In this document: piece after piece, positions 15,061-26,732 of the stretch
Numbering within the stretch: position 1 is the first letter of the stretch
How the letters are laid out: the number at the start of each line of letters is the position of its first letter
NCBI GenBank assembly: GCA_900239685.1
Contig: OENT01000840.1
Coordinates: 1-64,000, forward strand
Origin: Rotaria macrura
Taxonomy: Eukaryota; Rotifera; Eurotatoria; Philodinida; Philodinidae
Direction of reading: 5' to 3'
DNA length: 64,000 bases
Position numbers and translations under genes: made by a program
The notes under the pieces: model-generated
Seen by the model: the letters and a program-made list of their open reading frames with translations, nothing else
What the model was told of the DNA's origin: nothing
Database searches by the model: none

Positions 15061-15999
15061 TTGTCGTTGTATTGAAGGCTTTTGATTACCAATAAACTTC
15101 CATTCATCATCCATTTGAAAGCCATCTGAAATTGAAAAGAATCATGGATACGAACATGTTGAATCTCAATAATATGACACAAAAATAGAAACAGAATAAA
15201 AAGCACCCAGTTCGACCTTGCATCAATAGATAACTGTTAAATGTGTCATGCTGCTTTAGTTGAATTTCATTTTATTTCTTAAGAGCAAAACACTAAAATG
15301 ACACGTTCCAAAATTTGCAGTCAATAACGCAAAATTATTGGAATAAAGTTGCTGTCAGACAAGCTATGTGGTTTACTTCATCGTCGATCGTAATTTGATT
15401 GTGCTAAGATGGATAATAGAAGAATCATGTTTTTATTCAATAACATATTAGAAGATATTCAATAATCAATTTGTAGGAAGAGAAGGCTAGCGAAGAAGCA
15501 TGTAATAACACCAAATTTTGAATTGAAGATAAGTGTGCAGAGAAGACGAAAAATCAGAGACTTTTCAAATCAGATGCTAAATCTTAATATATCGAGACGA
15601 TTACATTCAATTCTTCCATCTATCATCGAAAGAGATATAGATTAATCATTGTTAAATGATCTACGTTTGATTTCTGTATACTTATTTACGGTTCTTCACT
15701 TTGTTTTCTATTTATATGACCTAATGAGCTACAGATATTAATTGAAATAATTGTTCAATTAAATATTGTAATGATAAAGTAATTCGTTACGATGTTGATT
15801 AACATTCTACAACACAATATCTATTGTAAACATATATCTTGGCAGTTTTGATAAATTTTATTTTATTTGTATGTCACATTCGACTAGAGGAAAAAAGATT
15901 CGAAATAAATTAATATGAAGGATTTCGAATGAATGTCAGATTTCAACGCATAAGGTTCAGGAAAATCAGAAAACTGCCAAAGCAAATTTGAAGACAAAT
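15061..15999. other. Intergenic, nothing seen
   Basis: AT-rich sequence without a supported frame. The first part may hold further eroded 3' material of the ART-TPR pseudogene. Confidence 0.5.
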
Positions 16000-17428
16000 T
16001 CAACTGCTGACTGTCGTTTCAACGATACCACTGGCTGATGTTGTAGTAGTGTAGGTTACAGACACTGGAGTTACCGTTGACGTTATCGAAATTAATTTAT
16101 GAGTGACAGTCGATGTTGCTGTACTTCCAGCCTCACCAATCAGCACTTCCTGCATTGGTGATAAATCATAATGACTGTCCATAGCTTGTTCAATATACGA
16201 TAATATCGATCCATTATTGCACAAGTTCCATCGACAAAAGTAACTCATTTCAAACACTAGTAATCCAATGTCATAGTTACGGAATGTTTCATTCTCTTCC
16301 TCGTTCTTCCCTTNTCGGAACTGTCGAAAAAGCCTACGTCGAAACGTAGCTGGAGTCTGGTATTGAATACTGACGTACGAACACATTCGAGAATGGGGTC
16401 AGTTGTTAAAAATTGGTGATAAATGTAGCACACGGTACTTGGGCATTCACGGATACTGCTACCAGACATACAGTAGCCTAAAAGAGCAATACCAAACAGA
16501 AATGCAACTACCATGTCAAAATTGATGAACAACGTATATTTATTGTATCTATTTCGTCATTTGATCATATTCGACCAATTTAGATCAGTGAAAATGTTCT
16601 AACCAACTAAACTAAACGATGTACAAACGAGAACTCAGTTCAAGAGATTATATCTTGGAATCTTAATTCTTGAAGATCTACTCGGCTTTAATATGGCTAT
16701 TCAAAGACTATTCTGAACTTACTCAAATATTTACGATGAAAATCGATGAGACTAGAAAAATTAAATTTTTACCATCGTCATATAATTGAAATACAATCGA
16801 TGAAACGAGAATTTGAACCTCAAAAACTTTGCTCAAGTAAAATGAACGCAAATTTATAAAATCATTCATTTAAAAGAACACCAACATTTTCTTGTCACTT
16901 AAGAAAGCTACTGCTTGTTTTGTATTGAATTTATTAATTACCTGTTTCATTATCTGCATCCATGAAAATTGAACTCATAGCATTCTCGAGATCCGTGTAG
17001 TTTGCATCCATTAGCCACGTGACGTGATCGAGCATAAACTGAAGGTCACACCAGTTCTTTGTTCTGCATCTGACTTGAAAAATATTCATCGTTGAAATCG
17101 AATTTAGAGGTTCAGAACTAGTGCTCAAATGTATTATTGTGTAAAATCCTATTGAAGCTTTTGTGTTCGGATGAAAGTTAGTTATGTTTTTCTGGGATTC
17201 GAACTTCAGGACTCGATCTTGATACAGGACAGTTATTCGAACTTCGCAATCATTTTGCTGATTACTAGGTTGAAGAAGACGAATAGTATTGTTAAATTCG
17301 CTTAAATTGAAAGCATCGAATGAAAAAGAACTATGAAAGTTCGGCGAAATACACTCAAGGGTGAATATATTGGTGGGTAGACACATAACTGAAGCAAGAA
17401 GATAAAACATTGTTGCGTTCAAATTCAA
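16000..17428 (-). CDS. Secreted Cys-containing protein of unknown function; frame broken at an N
   Basis: Two exons: 17428-16942 and 16477-16000, separated by a 464-nt phase-1 intron with donor ACAG|GTAATT and acceptor CTTTTAG|GCTAC. The N-terminus is a signal peptide (MFYLLASVMCLPTNIFT after MNLNA). Two related modules follow, each ending in a C-x4-5-C-[DN] signature: VRCRTKNWCD in exon 1, and FCRWNLCNN in exon 2. Each is followed by an amphipathic stretch (FMLDHVTWLMDANY; SILSYIEQAMDSHY). This pattern recalls, but does not prove, a Ly6/three-finger-like C-terminus. The C-terminus is a Thr/Ser-rich tail (TSTVTPVSVTYTTTTSAS) that is probably O-glycosylated. The frame of the first part of exon 2 runs to about 16314, where the sequence has an N. 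Past it, coding continues in a different frame, so the break is probably a base-calling error rather than a real mutation. Function unknown. Confidence 0.6.
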
Positions 17429-20400
17429 TGGAAATCCACTGAATGTAATGGATATAATAATCTCAAGTGTTATATATGACTTTTCTCAATGTAAAAGAAA
17501 TGAAATGACATGAAGTAGTGACGGTAGCAAGAAACATATTAATATTTACTTTCAAATACCATGATATATTGTTTAACAACTAATATGACTTACTTTCGAC
17601 AAGGATAGAAATCTAGGGAAAATAAGACATACGTGTGGATAAATTGAAGTTCGATCAACACATACAGACATCATCAGTAATGAACTTTGTTCTACTATTT
17701 CACAACGTATCTCACATTAGCAAGGAAGCAAAAATTATTTTTTTATGAAGTAATATCTGTAAATGAGCAGTAACAAATAGTGGTGATATTTGAAAAAACT
17801 TCGAATAATTCAAATTCAAAGTTCTGTTACTTTTAACGATCAACTATTGATTGGAATATATAGAGATCAACACGAATTTGCTATTGACGTGTATCCGTCT
17901 CATATTCATTAAAGTAGAAAATTAAAACAAATACTTAACAATTCATCGGAATGAATTTCTTGCCATGTAATTCATGTTTAACTTTTGATTATTGCTCATT
18001 TGCTATATGTCTATGTAAATAATTCGTTGAGTCATTCAATGAATGGCTACATCAACAAAGTATATCTTTGAAAAGAATAAAAGATATGTTGATTCTTTTC
18101 TATTATTGCATTCGATCCGGGATTGTGTAATCTAGTAATTAACAGAAGTTAGAGTGTGAATGATGGTTCGCTGTAGATGAGGACGAAAAGAAGACTCACA
18201 CAAACAACCAATGGCAACATGATCACCCCACAGTGTACGGTGTCAATTTTGCGTAACGTTCTCAAGAATTCGAATATTATATGTGCTCGCATTCTGAAGA
18301 GAACATGACATGTTCGCATAAAAAAGCAAAAAAAGAACTTGACATGTCTCAGCACATTGCAATAATACTGTAGTAATCTAAAGATCTCGAATCCGAAATG
18401 AGGCTTTTTCTAGTGTGAATGCAGAGAGGATTCATCATACTGATACGTAGTCCGTTCCGCTTCTACTCGTTTCAGTGTCAGACGATTTATGCGGTTGTGT
18501 TTATACTTTTATGTCAAATATAGTTTTACCTAATAAACTATTCATGTTCGTAGTCTTTTACATCTATACATGAAAAACGACTAACGGTGGTCAATCAGCT
18601 TGGCTGAAGTTGAGGACTCAAATTCTCCGACATAAAACAACCAATCTTATTCATATTAAGTTTTCAAGTAGGTTTTCGTATATTCTGCGTCGATATATGC
18701 AATTTATCTTTAATAATTAAGAGGAGAAATGGTAGTCACCAGCCAAAATTCTGTATTTTTGTGCAAAAGTCGCTTACAAAAGCTCTTTTGTCTCTTGTCA
18801 TATCTCAAAAACGGACACATTATCAGACAGAAAACAGGAATGATAGCTTGAAATACAAATGAACATCATTACTTTGATGTTCTAAACCGATAATTCCAAA
18901 TACACAATAAAGTGTTACATCCAGGACTTTTTTGTTAAAAACATTCATGTCTGTGCGTGATCTAATGTTTTGTCAAAAGTTCACTCATTTTTCAAAATAT
19001 TAATATCTTTTTCTTTACCAAAAGATAGACCTGACTTTTATCTACAAACAACTCTCGCGTGCAATTCATTAACATGAAGTATTTTGCAGGATTTATCATT
19101 TCTGTCGAAAATACCAAGAACTTAGGGACTTTTTTGTTTGTGCGTTTCCGACCAGTATTTGACTCATAAAATCCGAATAGATGGACAGCTGAGGCTCAAA
19201 CTTCCAAGTCGAATAGAGCTTGTTTGGTTGCATATTGGTTAAAAATGAAAAGTCTTTCCCTCTTATGATCCTCTAGATACATCCGTTGGAAGTTGAAAAA
19301 ATGTCTGTGCGTTACCTGCGTTTTTCATGTATACGAGTTTCATTTACTCTAATTTGAGGAATTCCAAAATTTGAAAAGTTTTCTTTATTGTATATTTCTT
19401 TTATAATGGCTTGCCTTGGGAAATTCTACAATCGAACTACCGGTTTTTGACGATTCACCTTTCTATGAAGCTTGAGCAAATGTTAGTTTTGATTATTTCC
19501 CAAAACAAATTAGTGGAACTGTTTTATTTGTCTCGAATACTTATTTCGTATGGAACTCATTGATTGACGGTGCCTAGACCCATCTATGAGTAAATCGATC
19601 TTCGAAAAATTTTCTGTGATACTCATTTGTTGATACATTGGATAAAGGCTATAATCGTGGAATATTTGACTTTCTTGAAACGATCAATGAAAGAGTAATG
19701 TATACGACTCTGGCCTACGGATTCAATCAACCTTCAAAACATGTGTTGACGAAGATCGTTTCTACTTACTTCACGTTCTTTTCCAGAAATTCTGTTCTTT
19801 TACTTATGTTTACTTTCATCTTTCAGTATTGATTACGTTGGATGTCCCTAACTTCTCGAATCATAATTGTAAGAATCAAAAAGAAACTTGCAGAGCATCA
19901 GTTGATTTGAAAAGTCCTTCAGTCACCAACTAGAAGCACATGTCAAAATTTAAAAAGAAAAAACAAATTCAGTCACTTTTTTCATCCGTTTTTTCACTAC
20001 ATCACATGTGTTTTAGCTAGTTTTTCGATTATCTGTACTTCAGAGTAAGTGAACATTGATAACTTTTAATACTTGTCTATTTCATTGTTGATCGTTTCCC
20101 ATTACTCATACGTCACTCCCTTAGTAGATAATATTGTTTATACATCCATGTTTTTTCTTGATCTAAAAATCAAGTTCCAGGTAGCTATTGCTCCATTTCA
20201 GTTCACCTTTATTTTCATATATTCCTTCGAACGACTCAACCATGACATTTATTCAACTGTGTACTTTTTACTTTTCTCAATCATAATCATTGCGAACGCG
20301 CGCATGTACACATAAGAAATACTGTCGCTCACATGTCGATTTGCAAGGTTAATTGTGTCAAGAACTATATTGTGTCTAGTAAAAACATCTTAAATTTCCA

Positions 20401-20471
20401 CACAGTCGAGATAATTTATATTTTATTACAATCTTCAAGATGAAAATATCACCTACTGACGAACATTTTTA
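17429..20471. other. Intergenic, possible unclassified repeat
   Basis: About 3 kb without a supported gene. Between about 18780 and 19340 the words GGACTTTTTTGTT and GTCTGTGCGT recur (18928, 18948; 19129, 19138; 19303), suggesting a degenerate repeat or eroded transposon. A frame at 19638-19832 (GIFDFLETINERVMYTTLAYGF) is protein-like but isolated. Confidence 0.4.
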
Positions 20472-22421
20472 ATGCGTAGATTCATCATGTCGAATCTCAG
20501 AGAATTTATTCATACCAATCGATCGAAAACGGTACTCAGTGTAGGCATTGGTCTATTTATAATTATTGCTCTCGGAAAATATACTATCTCTAATCAACAA
20601 ACACAAAGGTATGTGTACACAGTCATTTCTTGTGAAAAGTATTGTTTGTTTTTACTTAGTTTGAAGGTTGGATTGACTCCTTTCTTTAAGGACGTAATAA
20701 ATGTAAGATGAGAAAATTGATATTCTAGTAAATTTCTATTGTGATGTATTTGGCTTTCAGTTGAATCAATCCAAACGTTTCCATAAGCATCGCCCTTTGA
20801 TTCATTTTTCACCTACAGTAAATTGGATGAATGATCCAAATGGACTTGTTTATTACGATGGTGAATGGCATCTTTTCTATCAGCATTATCCATATGCACC
20901 GACACCCACGAATATACATTGGGGTCATGCAGTTAGCAACGATTTGATCACTTGGATTGATTTACCGATTGCAATAAAACCTGACGATGAATTAAATGGT
21001 ATTTGGTCAGGTTCGGTTGTTATCGATTGGGAAAATGTGACCGGTTTTCAGAAGGAAACAAGTCAACATCCAATGATTGCTGTTTATACATGGCAAAAAC
21101 GACAACAACAAGAACAACACATGGCTTATAGTATTGATCGAGGTAATTAAATATTTGAAGTATATATTTGTTTGAAATTTAAAACACAGTATGATGACAC
21201 AGTGATGAACTTCACTTGTTCTATTTACACTTTTTCATCTATTCGTTAGGGCGAACATGGACTAAATATTATAGGAATCCAATTATTCCATTGAACAGTG
21301 CATTCTTAGGATCAAATGATGTGACTGTTGATTTCAATCGTATCGTTTTTCGTGATCCCAAAGTTATGTTTCATGCGCCGACATCTTCGTGGATTTTACT
21401 TTTATCTGGTGGTAATCATGTAAAATTTTACAAATCATCCAATCTTACACGTTGGTCACTTATTTCTAGCTTTGGTTATGACCAAGGTTATGCTGGTGGC
21501 ACTTGGGAATGTCCAGATCTCATTGAATTTTCACAGACAACTATAAAAGGACAAGTTAATTTGTGGATTTTGATAGTATCAGTTCAAAATAATGATCTGA
21601 ACTTTGGTTCAGGCATACAGTATTTCGTTGGTCAGTTTGATGGAACTACATTTCAAAAACTTCAATCACCACAAACTAATCATTGGTTTGATCATGGACC
21701 TGATGTTTATGCTGGCATCACTTATCACAATATACCACGATATGACGGTAGAAAAATAATGATTTCTTGGATGAGTAATTGGCGATATGCATCCGCTCTT
21801 CCTACAGCTCCATTATGGCTAGGTCAAATGACGATTCCTCGTCAATTGAAACTTGATTTCAATGCATTTAACAATAACTATTATCTTCGACAAGCACCCA
21901 TTCATGAACTTTATTCATATTCAAAAACATTACTGACATTTCAACGTCGAACCCTCACATCAAACACACCGAATATTTTATCGAGTATATCGAGTCGTGT
22001 CTATATGCTCTCAGTTGAATTTCATAATGTTACTCGAACAACAGTTATATGTTTACGTGTTCGACAAAGTTTTGATAAGCAGGAATATACAGAAATTAAA
22101 TATACAGGTGAAAAAAATCAATTTGATTTCGATCGATCACATTCGGGTAATGTTGATTTTGACTTTGGTTTTTTTACAAAATTTAATACGACACTAGATG
22201 AAGAAACATTAATGACAGGTATACTAAACGTCCAGGTCGTTGTTGATCGATGTTCGATCGAAGTGTTTATTAATGGAGGGAAATATACAATTACGGCGTT
22301 GATCTTTCCTCGATTTAACAGTCATCATATGGAATTATTCATTGACGGACAACCAATCACATTAAATTACATTGAACTAATACTTTTCAAAGAAGAACAT
22401 ATAGTGAAATACATAACATAG
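20472..22421 (+). CDS. GH32 glycoside hydrolase (invertase/levanase/inulinase type), membrane-anchored
   Basis: Hydrolyses beta-fructosyl bonds of sucrose, levan or inulin. Four exons: 20472-20608, 20660-20702, 20761-21142 and 21250-22421, giving 577 aa with all introns GT-AG. A hydrophobic segment at residues 22-40 (VLSVGIGLFIIIALG) forms an N-terminal signal anchor, so the enzyme should face the lumen or outside. The five-bladed propeller motifs are complete: nucleophile D85 in WMNDPNGL, stabiliser D223 in FRDPK, and acid/base E274 in GTWECPDL. The C-terminal beta-sandwich contains VVVDRCSIEVFINGG, typical of GH32. A second ATG (codon 6, MSNL) could also serve as start. Animals generally lack GH32, so transfer from bacteria or fungi is likely, though the codon use and introns look native. 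Exact substrate cannot be assigned. Confidence 0.95.
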
Positions 22422-24471
22422 AGCAATATATAAATAATCGATCTACTAAAGTTGTTCGAATTACATTATCATTGGTTGAGTACGAGTGTTCGTTCCACGC
22501 GTATTCATGTTAAACAAAAATAACGAGTAGATAAAACGTGCTAGATTTGTCGAATATTTGCAATAATGTACTGAACTTAATATCGTTGTTTGTAATCATT
22601 GGACTTCTTGTCGGTAATCATCTGTGTCGTTAGACAAGACCGTGCATTGCTTGGTAGGTTTTTCTCATTATGCAGATTAAAAATGATGATGACCTATATG
22701 GTAGTCTTTATCAATTATGTTTATTGATTAAAATTCGTTCTCTAGTTTATGCCAAACGCTAAGATTTCAGCTCACATAAATCATACAAACGGATGTTTCA
22801 CGAATATTGTGCCATTTGAAATTGTAAATCAAGCCGATTGAAATATATCGTATTTAGGAATTTTCTTATGTTCAGTTTTATTTCAGCAATGGTATTTGTG
22901 ATCATTACGAGATTCAAACTATTTTTAAATGTGCAAAATACGATCAAAGACTTAATCTAGTAAATGAGAAATCGTTCAAGAATCAAGACTCTATAGATCG
23001 TGTCCATTAAAACTGATCTCATATATATGTAGAATGTTTGAAGTATTGGCATCAACAGGAGTGAATCAGGTGGGGTTAAGTCCAATCACCGGGATCTAAT
23101 TCAAACCTTCAAATCTGCGTCAATGAAGTTTTCTTATCGGAAGATCTTTCTTCTCAAAAAACAAAATACTATTGGATTATTTGACATAGTTGAATGAGTC
23201 ACAATCAAATCCATTTTCTACTATGATAATTATGAAATTAAATATTTTATGTTTCATACCCGTTGGATTGTTCTCACTTTTGCCATTCCTACTAATTACA
23301 TCTACCAGCCAATTAGACCATATGTTTTTATAATTCAATTTGTTAAACTTTCAATTCTTCAAATTCGTTCTACTTTTCAATGAGTATGTAGTCATTGTTT
23401 TGAAAACGAAAATTTCAATAGAAATAAACGGACAACTAGTGCATTCATTAATTAAAATGAACGATACAATAATTTTAACTACTGTGTTTGATGAGATCTT
23501 ATCTAGATCACCATTCTATGTTTAAAAAACCCACGTTTTCATTTCATACGAAGCTTCACGCACTAACGCACTCTAATGTGAGCTAGAGTCTCAGTGGTCT
23601 GATACTTGTCATCAATCGGATATAGAATGTTATGCATCATTTACCCTACATGTGCGCGCACACAAAATACAAGTATTTATCGTCATACGATACGAAAATT
23701 GCTCACGTTACATAAAAAGAAATAAACAATGTTTCCGAGAAAAATGGTAAGAATATTTTTTAGAAACATTGGTTTTAGGCACACAATCATTCGAAATAAA
23801 CATATTTTCATTGATCGATATTTAATGGAGTTCTATTGAACATAAAATTCAAACATGTTCTAATACAGACATTCTTGAACTTATGAAGTAGTATGAAACG
23901 TTAGCACGAACAATAGATAATATAGCTCACTCACACGTCTATATGAAATTTCTGGGTATGAAACCAAATTTAGAAAACGTTTTAGTTTGACTTTCAAGTA
24001 CAAATCGATTCTGAAGAAATTTATAGACAATATTCTTTATAACCAACAGTAATTATAGTGATAATGATAGTTGTTCCTAAGTCAGCGAATGACGGTGTGT
24101 CATGATAATACTCCCATACAGAGCATAAGCATGATTAGATCTATTATAACCAAACTAGAAGATTGAATCAACTAATGATCAGTGAATATTCGATAAATTG
24201 TTGGTTTAGTAGCTTTGCGATCTACGACACATCGACATGCTTAAAACGAGTTTTATCAAATGTGAATTTCATAAAATAAATAGTGAAATTATTCATTGAG
24301 AATGGTAGAAACTAAAAAAACACCCTATACAAAAGAAAAAACATAGTCCTAGTTTTTTATTTGACAATAGAGCAAAGATTATGTACAAACATTCATTCTA
24401 AAACAGTCATACTCACCATCATGAAACTGAATATTTAGAGGCTGCTTCGTTATTATAAAGTTCAGCTACTC
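22422..24471. other. Intergenic, nothing firm
   Basis: AT-rich sequence. A 36-codon frame starting near 23224 reads like a signal peptide (LCFIPVGLFSLLPFLLITS) and then stops; with no downstream exon recognised it is probably chance. No repeat recognised. Confidence 0.45.
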
Positions 24472-25469
24472 ATGGTAACTTTTGTATCATTGATATTGTT
24501 TCGAACGAGTAATCCAATGGAAAAACTTTTCTCGACAAAAGTTTTTACCTCATGTGCATCATCAAAAAGCGGTAAGAAGACAAAACTCAATGGACTCTAT
24601 GCTTATGTTCTAAAAATATAGATACAGGCCCTTATTTACAATATCTACACAAAGGAATGGAATGGATAGTGAATAACAGCACAATGTGTTACTCAATATC
24701 CGATTTAAAGAAAATAACAGAGTGGAACAAAGAAAAATTTGATCATACGGGAAATAAACAATCGATTCATTTGATTAGTCAATGGTATCAAGACTCGAAT
24801 ATGCGTCGACGTCACGAGCTTATTGCTGTTTTACATATGAATGTCATAAATCAAGCAGTGAAACAAATCCATCTACTTCAACCATATGGTATACCATGCA
24901 CAGTCGTACAAGACGTACAAATCGATCCACATTTTCCACTTGCTCTACTTAAATCTAAGTTAGTTATTAGCTTTCTTGATAGATCTCCCGTCGAACGCTT
25001 AACTATCGGACAAGCTATAGCTTATGCAAATAAATACATCGAAGGTTATGCAATTCTGGTCAATCTTGATATTTTCTTCGATCAAAGTTTAATACTGCTA
25101 TCGGATTCGCCTAGATTTGATGCTGATTCGGTTTTTTTTCTTTCACGATACGAAGTCGATCCAACATCCGATAATCTTGGTTTACAATGTTCAAAAGCAT
25201 ACAAAGGATGTCATGATGCACTCATTTTTCAACCACCAATTGCTTCCGATATTTCTAGTTCGTTAAATTTCGAAATGGGAACATGGAATATAGAAAAACG
25301 AATTACCTATGAATTTGTAACGCGAGGTTACAAAGTGCGTAATGTATGCAAATCATTACGAATTTGGCATTTACATTCGAGTCAAGTACGAAATCGATTA
25401 ATGCCAACTGGAGAATTCGTACCTCCACATTTGTCACCTGTTTTGTTGCGCTTTCCAGAAACACTATGA
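24472..25469 (+). CDS. Putative glycosyltransferase-like protein (N-x-D-I-x-F-D motif family)
   Basis: Two exons, 24472-24571 and 24622-25469, join in phase 1 (AAAAGCG|GTAAG ... ATATAG|ATACAGG) to give 315 aa. The N-terminus has a short hydrophobic stretch (VTFVSLILF) that may be a weak signal anchor. The core shows the order seen in an uncharacterised family with GT-A-like features. QDSNMRRRHELIAVLHMN is followed by a linker, then AIAYANKYIEGYAILVNLDI with the D-x-x-F-D element of a nucleotide-sugar site (here NLDIFFDQSL, residues ~144-153), then FFLSRYE, CHDALIFQPP, EMGTWNIEKRITYEF and IWHLHSSQVRN. The final H-x-H-x-S-x-x-R is characteristic of that group. Acceptor and donor are unknown. 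An upstream in-frame stop just before the first ATG supports the chosen start, though an extra 5' exon cannot be excluded. Confidence 0.6.
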
Positions 25470-25895
25470 AATTTCAACAATAATCAACACTTAGTTTAAC
25501 ATACTTGAAAGAGATCTGGAGGAAACTGACACTTGTTTATCATGCAAAACCAATGATCAGTTATTCAACATTATGTAAACAATTCAGGATTTGATTGGAT
25601 CGAAAATGTTTCGTTTTTGAGATTGAAGTTCCATCAATGAATAAAAATTAGCAACAAATTATTGTTTTCTCTAGATAACAACCTGCTACCTAATTATAAA
25701 GATTCATACAAAACAATGGTGCAATAAGAACAGAAGCCAACTGAAATATAATTAAATCGTGATGTAGTTTTAGATAGGAAAAAAATAAATATCTTGTCAA
25801 GAAAAGAACGACTCAATACTTCGTAGAAACTTAAGAGAACTACTGTCGTTCTAGTGCATACACTGTTATAGACTTCATTCTAATAGGGGGAGTGG
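25470..25895. other. Intergenic, nothing seen
   Basis: 3' flank of the glycosyltransferase-like gene; no feature supported. Confidence 0.5.
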
Positions 25896-26014
25896 ATGTC
25901 GGATCCGAAAACTTCTCCTTTATCCGCGTTTCCAGAGGATATATATCGAAAATTCGAAGAATATGGAAAATTTGAGGAGGGAGCAGAGGATCCTGGAGCT
26001 CATTTTTCTCCTCG
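25896..26014 (+). other. Candidate first coding exon, unknown gene
   Basis: From ATG at 25896 the frame reads MSDPKTSPLSAFPEDIYRKF and continues with EEYGKFEEGAEDPGAHFSP to a good donor CTCG|GTGAAA. Its acidic, polar composition and higher GC than the surroundings are coding-like. I find no matching downstream exon before the convergent gene ending at 26733, so it may be a fragment, an exon of a small unannotated gene, or chance. Family not recognised. Confidence 0.3.
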
Positions 26015-26732
26015 GTGAAAAATATGCTGAAGCAGAGAAATTGAAGTTTATGCTTTTCGTTCTACACTATTTTGCTCAGTCAACTCTTGTGCAAACATCA
26101 AGTGAACGTTTGAACAAACGAACAATCAAACGTCAAACAATCTATATCTTAAACTATTTCAAACTTATCTTTTCATATAGCATAAGGCAATGTAGTTATA
26201 TGGAAACAAATCCTATTGAAATTCATTGATATCGATGGGATGTCTTAACTAGTACTGAGTAGGTAATGATCTCATTGTATATAATGTGTATTCTATTGGC
26301 TCCATCGAATTTTATATTATGTATACCCAGCGTACAGGGAATCTGCTTTTCTACCCTTGTTTCCTTCTCAATGTCCGTACTTATTCTCTTTTGTTCACAA
26401 TAGATAAATATGTACACATGATTGTACATGTCTTTTCAAATCAGTGAAATACTCAAATTTAATTAAAAAGAAACGCTAAATTCTCTAGTAATTGGATCAT
26501 GTATAAGAACCATGCGTATATTTATTACAGTCCACAGAACAGTTTGTCATGCATTAACATGAAACAATAATCAAGATTTCTATGCAATGCATTCTTCTTA
26601 TTTGCTGGCACAAGTCACATATGCATTGCATTAGATGAAGAAATATTTTGTACAAAAAAGAAAAGAAATAAGAACAAAAATAGTTTTTAAGACACAATTA
26701 CACAATAGATAAAAAGAACTATTTCGTTGCAA

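Noticed and set aside
19638..19832. Protein-like frame GIFDFLETINERVMYTTLAY
   Set aside because: Isolated, no start or splice context and no family match; kept only as a note.
23224..23334. Signal-peptide-like 36-codon ORF
   Set aside because: Stops at once after the hydrophobic segment with no donor site or following exon recognised.
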